Part shown: positions 10,126 to 16,663 of the stretch, piece after piece
How positions within the stretch are numbered: the stretch's first letter is position 1
How the letters are laid out: the number at the start of each line of letters is the position of its first letter
Assembly: GCF_000003605.2 (NCBI RefSeq)
Contig: NW_003156734.1
Span: 736,036 to 757,294 of the forward strand
DNA: 21,259 nucleotides
Source of the DNA: Saccoglossus kowalevskii
Taxonomy: Eukaryota > Hemichordata > Enteropneusta > Harrimaniidae
Direction of reading: 5' to 3'
The notes under the pieces: model-generated
Told to the model about the DNA's origin: nothing
Databases searched by the model: none
What the model saw: only the letters and a program-made list of their open reading frames with translations
Made by a program: the position numbers and the translations under genes

Positions 10126-11160
10126 TCCTCCATTAAGGAACAGTACTACACTGTACTGAGATGGAGTTCTCGTTATTAAGGACCAGTACTACACTGGACT
10201 GACATGAAGTGTCTCCATTATGGACAAGTGCTACACTGGACTGACATGGAGTGTCTCCATTAAGCACCACTACTGCGCTGGAATGGCATGGAGTGTTTCC
10301 ATTATAGACCAGTAGTACATTAGACTGACATGGAGAGACTCCAATATGGTCCAGTATTACACCAGACTGATATGGAGTGCCTCCATTATAGAACCGTACT
10401 ACACTGGACAGACAAGGAATGTCTCCATTATGGACCAGTACTACACTGGACTGATATTGAGTTCCTCCATTATAGACCAGTACTACACTGGACTGACATG
10501 AAGTGTCTCCATTATGGACCAGTACTACACTAGACTATCATGGAGTGTCTCCATTATGAACCAGTACTACTCTGGACTGACACGGAGTGTCTCCATTATG
10601 GACCAGTACTACACTGGACTGACACGGAGTGTCTCCATTATGGACCAGTACTACTCTGGACTGACATGGAGTGTCTCCATTATGGACCAGTACTACTCTG
10701 GACTGATGACACGGAGTGTCTCCATTATGGACCAGTACTACTCTGGACTGACATGGAGTGTTTCTATTATGGAACAGTACTACACTGGACTGACATAGAG
10801 TGTTACCATTATGTACGAGTACTACTCTGGACTGACACGGAGTGTTTCCATTATAGACCAGTACTACTCTGGACTGACATGGAGTGTCTCCATTATGGTC
10901 TAGTACTACACTGGACTGACAAGGAGTGTTTCCATTATGGACCAGTACTACTCTGGACAGACAAGGAATGTCTCCATTATGGACCAGTACTACACTGGAC
11001 TGATATTGAGTTCCTCCATTATAGACCTGTACTACACTGAACTGACATGAAGTGTCTCCATTATGGACCAGTACTACACTAGACTATCATGGAGTGTCTC
11101 CATTATGAACCAGTACTACTCTGGACTGACACGGAGTGTCTCCATTATGGACCAGTACTA
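10126..11160. repeat. 42-bp minisatellite, about 24-25 copies
   Basis: Units of 42 bases contain CTCCATTATGGACCAGTACT and ACTGGACTGACATGGAGTGT. Because 42 is divisible by three, two forward frames stay open for 68-166 codons, giving spurious 14-residue peptide repeats. Every unit holds two perfect dyads, ATGGAG-TGT-CTCCAT and CCAGT-ACTAC-ACTGG, apart from point variants such as CACGGAG. One unit near 10706 carries a 3-nt insertion. The block around 10405-10610 recurs almost unchanged near 10954-11160, a second-order duplication. The array stops abruptly against the LINE fragment. Confidence 0.95.
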
Positions 11161-11723
11161 GTATATTTATAGAGAAGATTTTTAACTGTCAAAGCCCAGC
11201 AAATAGCACCTGCTCCTGCCATATTAAGTTGAAATTTATACGATTCTTTTAAAATATGTGGAGAAACATCACGTATTAGTTTTAACCAAAAACGAATAAT
11301 TTCAACATTTACATACACTCTAAGATAATGCCGACCCAACTCTCCCCTAACAGCGGAATTAGTGGCAACCAAACTAACACTTAGTAAAAATTTGCAAAAT
11401 TTATTGTGTACTCTCTCCACATCATTAATATCAGAATGTGTGCCCCAAATAGCACTACCGTAGAGGAGAATTGGGAGGATTTTACAATCAAATATACGAA
11501 AAGCAACATCAGGCGGCACACCTCCCAGATTCTGTATCTTTTTTTCCAAACAAAAAAGTGCTTTACTGGCCTGTTGAGAAACATATTTTTGTGCCTGGTA
11601 CCACTTTCCAGAACTGGAAAGTATAACCCCCAAATAATTATATTTTGAAACAGTTTCAATGCTTTTACCCTTCCAAAACCATTTTTCACTGTTTTTTCTT
11701 TTGTATTCATATTGGCAATTCAA
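11161..11723 (-). pseudogene. Non-LTR retrotransposon reverse-transcriptase C-terminal fragment
   Basis: The minus-strand reading (about 185 codons, open) contains KYNYLGVILSSSGKW, KALFCLEKKI, FDCKILPILLYGSAIWG, VERVHNKFCKFLL and AVRGELGRHYL. These are typical of the region downstream of the catalytic YxDD in LINE reverse transcriptases of the CR1/L2/Jockey kind common in invertebrates. The palm domain, endonuclease and ORF1 are absent, so this is a 5'-truncated, dead copy. Its 3' side is cut off by the 42-bp minisatellite, and its upstream side fades into AT-rich DNA by about 11750. It lies downstream of esterase exon 2 on the same strand, probably in that gene's next intron or in the wreck of its 3' part. 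The exact clade is not determined. Confidence 0.88.
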
Positions 11724-12069
11724 AAATAATTATATTTTCTTATAATTTATTTAAAATCCAGTAGACAGTCAATTTGCAGAAGTGATCAAAAAATTAACCA
11801 GATCTTAAATTACAAATAAAAGTTACAAGCGATCCTGACCTCGTTTATAAAGGACATTATGGTCAAAAATTAAATGCTGCAGCAACATTTTGACCGGGGA
11901 AAATATGGATGTTAATATGGCACGAAGTGAAAGATAACTTGTGATGTTACGTTCAACATCACATGAGTCATTTGCTTTTGTTTTCCACTTTTAATATATT
12001 TTGCATATATTTCCACTTGACATACATACGGGCTTTTCATCAGATGACGAAACCTTGCCATGTACTTAC
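11724..12069 (-). other. Start of the intron following esterase exon 2
   Basis: On the minus strand the donor GTAAGT lies at 12069-12064. The reading beyond it (KYMARFRHLM..) loses all esterase similarity. No further exon is visible before the LINE fragment. Confidence 0.6.
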
Positions 12070-12259
12070 CAAGCCTGTAGTTCACAAACACAACAATAGT
12101 ATCGGTATGATTGGCAATATATCGACCATCTTGGAGAAGACTGTATCCACTTCCCTGACGGAAACTACCGCCATGAAAGAATACCATAACTGGAGCTTTC
12201 GACGCTGGTGTTGATGTGAGAGGTGTAAACACGGTCAGGGTCAGACAATCTTCACTCGT
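12070..12259 (-). CDS. Carboxylesterase exon 2 (SEDCLTL...FFHGGSF...VNYRLG)
   Basis: This 190-nt exon runs from acceptor TTTTTCTGTAG to donor GTAAGT, entering in phase 0 and leaving in phase 1. It contains SEDCLTLTVFTP, the oxyanion HGGSF and IVVFVNYRLG, all canonical for COesterase. A MITE lies 30 nt upstream of its acceptor. Confidence 0.92.
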
Positions 12260-14502
12260 CTACAGAAAAATGAAGTAGGCCAATTTTAAAGGGTGGTAGT
12301 CGTCGCGCCACGCATGCGCGAGATATGATAGTCTCATATAAGCAAAGATGGCGACTTTGACTGTTGCGCAGATAAACGAGTACAAACTGAGACGTTACCA
12401 AGCTTTAATTAGATATTTTTTAGGTGATTGAAAGGTATCGAAGGAGTAACCGGCGGTAATTAGTGCAAGTCGCGCCCAGATCAAACCTCATACTTGTGAT
12501 TTCCATTAGAAGAAAATCAATGTTTATCAACACAAATGTCGCACATGCGCAGCGCGACGACCACCGCCCTTTAACACCATGCATGCATCTGTCACAACCC
12601 CTGACATTTCTCAACATCGTCAAGCCCCTAAACTAACTCGAGGTGAATCAGTTATCATTTTCTATTATTCAATGGATTTTTAGTTTGTTTTTTCTTTTTT
12701 TTTATTTTTTTATTTTGGCATCCGTTTGATAACCGTTATTACCTGTTGAATAAACATTATTATTACAACGATGGATTACGGGTTTGTTTATACGGGACAC
12801 ATTGCAGCATGCACGCCTTCGTGTAATCGTAAAGTTGCATTCCCACTATGTATGATATGTAGAAATCCTCTCACCTACCCCTGTATTCATGAGAACATGA
12901 GAAATCATGTCCAACAGAATCCTGAAAAAAAATTTAGTAGAACTTTACAGCAGCAATAGCTGTAACTATCGAACTTTTTCTCCGATTTTTATATTTAATA
13001 ACAATTTCCTGTGTCATTATTATTAATTTTTAACGGACATCCCTGAAATGTGGACACTGGAATTCTAGCAAACACGCAATTAAATCACTTGCAAGGGGAA
13101 AAGATGGCCGCTAGGTTGCGGCCAGGTCTCCAGGGGCGCCATCTGTTGAAATCCAGTTTTGTTAATCGGGAAGCGGGCGAAATCATGTCAAATACGTACA
13201 ATCTCATTGATGGTTTTATGTGTGTTACTTCCCATAATGATGTTCATCGCGATCGTGCGTCATAAGTTTCTACTGTACATCAGCACGTGACCAATTTTAA
13301 CCATGCGACCACTCGACGGCTAGTATTCACATTGCCATTGCTTTAAATTCTTTTACATTAGCATTTCTCTCGAAATGTAAATACTTCATTAGGATTGGGA
13401 CATGTGTGATGTGGTAAATGACACATCTACAAGCTGACTAATGGGTCCATCGTTGAATTGGGCAACTGGGCGACGGTTTTTCCTGCGGACGAGAGGGTTT
13501 TCAACGATATTCCACACGAGTGTTTTCCACATACATCAATATGTACTACATGAAAGACAGGGAGCAGTCACCACTTTGCAGATATATATAGGCAGTTTTT
13601 GTCCGATTTAAGTTGAAAATTTAGGGACTATCTCTCAAGAAGGGGCAGGCTGTGACTAAAATGTCATATTTGAAGAAAAAACGAAAAAATATTCAAAAAT
13701 GTGTGAATTAAATAAAATCCTCTAAGTCCTTCTCGATTTCACATGGATGACGCCTGAACAATATACGACTTTATACGGCTTACCCCAGCGAACAATCTCA
13801 CCTTTTTCCCGGCTCATTCTCTTAAATGTGGCTAATTATTGTGGAGTCAATTTATGTATTATTCGCACACATGAGAGATGCTGCACTTTTCATTTTTCTA
13901 CAAAGAGTAATTATATTTCTCAGAACAAATGTGCGCGTGAAACCTCTTTCACATATGTTTTGTCCCATCATCATTGAAATACTGTATTAACATTAAAAGT
14001 GAAATCAATTGTAATTAGCATATCTAACAACAGAGTTTCTTGGCCGTTCTTCGACTTCATGTTGGCTAAATGTCCTGAAAATCTGACGCTGTGTTTCCGG
14101 GCCATGTTCGTCGATGCAAAAGTTGTAGATTTTCACGGACTCGCGAAAATGTTTCTTCTCTGAGAAAAAAGCGAAAGATTATTAACAGAACTTATAAATA
14201 TGTATCTTCGAGATCATACGTACCTTATTTGGGCAAGTGTGTGGAGGTAAATGACACTTTTGTGGGCAGGCAAATGGGTCTCTCGTTGCGTTAAACACAC
14301 TGGGCGACCATTTTGCCGGCGGACGAGGTGGTTTCCAGCGATGTTCACCCACTGGCGGTGCCGAATAAGGCACTCCAAAAAATATACGAGCGTTATCAAC
14401 ATACAATCCCATCACCTTTCCATACTCTGTGTACACAGTGGGGTTAGCTTCCACGTTGATATCCACGGCCAAATATGCTATAATAATAATTACACTACGC
14501 AT
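12070..14502 (-). CDS. Secreted type-B carboxylesterase, first two coding exons (partial or truncated gene)
   Basis: Esterases of the alpha/beta-hydrolase COesterase family cleave carboxylic esters. Exons 14502-14224 and 12259-12070 join in phase 0. The first ATG (14502) gives MRS followed by a hydrophobic run VIIIIAYLAV and a likely signal cleavage after Ala19, implying secretion. The mature start PTVYTEYGKVMG, FGVPYSAPPVG (residues 42-52), SEDCLTLTVFTP (95-106, Cys of the first disulfide loop) and FFHGGSF (120-126, oxyanion hole) are hallmark blocks in correct order. Visible length is 157 residues against a usual 500-600. The nucleophile GxSxG, the acid and the His are not seen. The exon 2 donor is phase 1, so it cannot splice directly into the XPNPEP exon at 4220 (phase 0). 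Downstream lie a LINE remnant and a minisatellite. The gene is therefore truncated, or has very long introns and exons that I could not recognise. Confidence 0.85.
12290..12570. mobile_element. TTAA-flanked MITE (281 bp, about 32-bp terminal inverted repeats)
   Basis: TTAA target duplications lie at 12286-12289 and 12571-12574. Terminal inverted repeats 12290-12321 and 12539-12570 start AGGGYGGTRGTCGTCGCGC and match at 27 of 32 positions. No transposase is encoded. TTAA duplication is the signature of piggyBac-type transposases, so a piggyBac-like non-autonomous element is inferred. A diverged copy lies at 5440-5690, and a shorter element with a related terminus at 15744-15906. Confidence 0.88.
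12575..13385. other. Esterase intron 1, central part
   Basis: AT-rich intron sequence with no coding signal. At 13101-13144 there is a small GC-rich palindromic island: AGATGGC...GCCATCT outer ends with an inner hairpin GGCCGC-TAGGTT-GCGGCC. It may be another interspersed element, but its boundaries and duplications are unclear. Confidence 0.4.
13386..13545 (-). pseudogene. Decayed duplicate of carboxylesterase exon 1
   Basis: Minus-strand sequence here aligns with the second half of exon 1 (14224-14420). Shared blocks are GGTAAATGACAC, AATGGGTC..TCGTTG, ACTGGGCGAC and GCGGACGAG as read on the plus strand, and further on the TGTATGTTGATAACGCTCGT segment matches at 17 of 20. About 45 bp covering the FGVPYSAPP codons is missing, frame is lost, and a stop falls where the FACPQKC region should be. 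It lies in the intron between esterase exons 1 and 2. Confidence 0.8.
13546..14223 (-). other. Esterase intron 1, exon-1-proximal part
   Basis: It begins with the donor GTACGT at 14223-14218. The open readings at 13747-13977 and 14091-14294 (plus) have no recognisable domains. No feature is supported. Confidence 0.5.
14224..14502 (-). CDS. Carboxylesterase exon 1 (signal peptide, YGKVMG, FGVPYSAPPVG)
   Basis: This 279-nt exon (93 codons) ends in CPNK at donor GTACGT, phase 0. The in-frame sequence before 14502 has no ATG, so Met at 14502 is the start. Three cysteines near the end (FACPQKC, HTCPNK) precede the Cys of SEDC in exon 2. A decayed copy of this exon lies near 13386-13545. Confidence 0.9.
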
Positions 14503-15739
14503 TTCGAATTTTCGATTTGCCAATTACTGTCTTTTCAATGTGTGAATTCGATCCAATGGCCTTTCCACCACTGTTGCATGCATGTGACTACTTATTAAAG
14601 TAATCACTCTCACTGCACATGTTGTAAAAAGTGTTATTTTGTTACTGACTTCCCAGTTCAAAGTACAAGTAATGTTGACCTCGAGCTCATTGTTGAGAAC
14701 CCCGCAAAAATATCTGCTCTTAGAAAAATATGAATATTACACAATTGCACGATTTTATTCGAAACAACAATATTATATAATTCGCATATTATACAAAACC
14801 TAAATTATTAAAATATCCTCAAATTTTGCAATTCCATAGATTATTTATATTATGCTGTATGACATGGTTCATGTGACATGTTTCTCTTCCTCTTTTTACA
14901 CTAGTCTAGGACACGTGCACCAACCTTAGTTTGTGTCTTCAATACGAGAAGACTTGAATACATTTGATAATAATCATTTAGCGTTTGCCATTTACAAATC
15001 TTTGTTATTTTATAACTATATGCACTATATAATTGTAGGGTATGTTTGATTTGGTATTACTTGATTGTAAGTTTTCTAGAATGGAATATAGTGTACACAC
15101 ATAACGTGATTTTTAAACAAATGTTTATCGTGTAGTTTCCAGAAATACCAATTCAGATGCTCCACCTGAATTTCAACCATGCGTACACAATTATGTACTG
15201 GGAGTACTATCACAATGACAATGGTAAGAACCGGGCGAACTTGAAGAGAAAGATGAGATTACGTTGAATGTGTTCCTTGTGTCGCATGCTAACTAATCAC
15301 TTTGTCCGGCAGTATTTTCTTGTAAATCATTTTGTCACGTCCTCCTCTCTATTCCACACTTTAGTTCCCTATAACTACACAAACTATTCAAATCAACTAT
15401 TGTGAAAGGAACGGAACCGAAACCACTTATTAGATTGAACAACAATTTTTAGAACTTTAGTTTACACTCCCCCAATGGTTCTTTGAGTTGGTCTAATTAT
15501 TGAGATGCAAATTATTTCTCAGTCAGTACACATCATTGTTTATGATGATTATTTTTATTTTTTATTAAACTTCACTTGAGACCAATAGTTATCAATGGGA
15601 GTATGAGTTTACGTACTCATCATACTCTCACAGAATGTCAAAATAGAACATTTCGGTTCTGCGTGACGTCACATGAAGATGCTCAATTAGTTCAGTCAAT
15701 CCTGGCCACAACGATTACAGCGTTTATAGCATGTATAAT
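14503..15739. other. Intergenic region upstream of the esterase; no gene seen
   Basis: AT-rich sequence with only very short open readings. It should contain the esterase 5' UTR and promoter (minus strand). A perfect CRE-type palindrome lies at 15664. No tRNA-like or protein-coding signal was found. Confidence 0.5.
15664..15671. promoter_or_regulatory. CRE-type palindrome TGACGTCA
   Basis: Perfect palindrome (extended to GTGACGTCAC) about 720 bp upstream of the ECI1 start and 1.16 kb upstream of the esterase start. Motif evidence only. Confidence 0.4.
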
Positions 15740-15743
15740 TTAA

Positions 15744-15906
15744 AGCAGGAGGGTCGACACCTGCGCACGCGCGGGAATTAAGTCCCAAGCGATGATAGCA
15801 ACACACGCTAACTTGAAGAACGCAAAGGCTCATTGGTAGACGCTTGTTTGTAAAAAGTGAGACGCTATGGCCACCTGGCGCATGCGTAGGTGGCGACTTC
15901 ATCGCT
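15744..15906. mobile_element. Short TTAA-flanked MITE (163 bp)
   Basis: TTAA occurs at 15740-15743 and 15907-15910. The ends, read inward, both start AGC and share GTCG.CACCTRCGCAYGCGC (about 25 of 36 positions including the TTAA). The right part holds an internal palindrome CCACCT...AGGTGG at 15870-15893. The terminus resembles that of the 281-bp MITE (AG..., GTCG, then CGCATGCGC at nearly the same spacing), so the two may share a transposase. No coding capacity. Confidence 0.7.
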
Positions 15907-15910
15907 TTAA

Positions 15911-16387
15911 TTCATAATTCGACATACGTATTCGGTTAACCAGTATTTAGACTGAGCACGAAGTGCAACTGTGTGGCAATTGTTCGGACTTCCCCCTAAA
16001 AGCTTGAAAAAGTTTGAAGACTTTGAGTTTGTTTTCAACCACATTATTTTGACTGGTTTTACAATAATGGATCCATACACTCAGCTTTTATTGCGCTGTA
16101 TCTGCTTCATAGATGCCATATTATTTAATAATTTGAACACCCAAATGTACAATCGAAAATGAATGAATAAACTGTATCGTATCCTTAATGTAAGTACAAC
16201 AAAGTACAAGTATGTTAATTAGAGGTCAATCACTTGAAATCCTGGGGGTTAGCTGGATGACATTATGCATTGTTTCTCGACAAATCCGTCCGTCACTGCT
16301 ATGATTTCGTTTGTTTGACTCCTTAAAAAGTAAAAAACAAACGAATCGAAATTGTTTTCAATTAATCGTTGAGGGCGTAATACAAAC
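15911..16387 (+). other. ECI1 upstream region / 5' UTR
   Basis: A 477-bp gap between the MITE and the ECI1 start codon. A 63-codon open reading at 15971-16162 has no recognisable domain. No clear TATA box is placed, so a TATA-less promoter is plausible for this housekeeping gene. Confidence 0.4.
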
Positions 16388-16663
16388 ATGGCTGCCTTCT
16401 TATCAAGAGCAGTAAGAGAACTCACCAAGAACCAGAACCGAATAGTTTCGACACAAGCTAGACTTTCTGCTATCAGGCATAGCAGTTCAACTAGGTCCTT
16501 ACTCGAAATAGAAAGGCGTAGCGGAGATGACTCGGGTATTGCAATAGTTCGAATGAATCGACCACCAGTGAACAGTTTATCTTTGGAATTTTTGACCGAG
16601 TTTAACATCAGTTTGGAAAAACTGGAGAACGACAGCAGTTGCCGAGGACTTATACTCACATCG
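16388..16663 (+). CDS. ECI1: ECI1 exon 1 (presequence and PPVNSLSLEFLTE)
   Basis: It has 92 codons from ATG 16388, ending GLILTS before donor GTAAGG. It encodes the likely matrix-targeting sequence and the first strands of the crotonase fold with the conserved PPVNSLS substrate-side segment. Confidence 0.95.

Noticed and set aside
9874-10179. Opposing short readings near 10.0 kb as lost esterase exons
   Set aside because: No esterase motifs on the minus strand and no suitable phase 1 acceptor; the right part merges into the minisatellite.
10330-11040. Repeat-protein genes (67, 94 and 166 aa) across the first 42-bp array
   Set aside because: Same periodicity artefact: overlapping forward frames are open, with no splice or start context.
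12420-12623. Minus-strand 67-aa reading
   Set aside because: It lies mainly inside the 281-bp MITE and its diverged copy does not keep the frame.
4107-14502. Esterase exons splicing into the XPNPEP exons to make a fusion protein
   Set aside because: The esterase exon 2 donor is phase 1 while the XPNPEP exon at 4220 needs a phase 0 partner, and the families are not known to be fused.
15696-15902. Minus-strand 68-aa reading
   Set aside because: It mainly covers the short MITE at 15744-15906 and has no domain.
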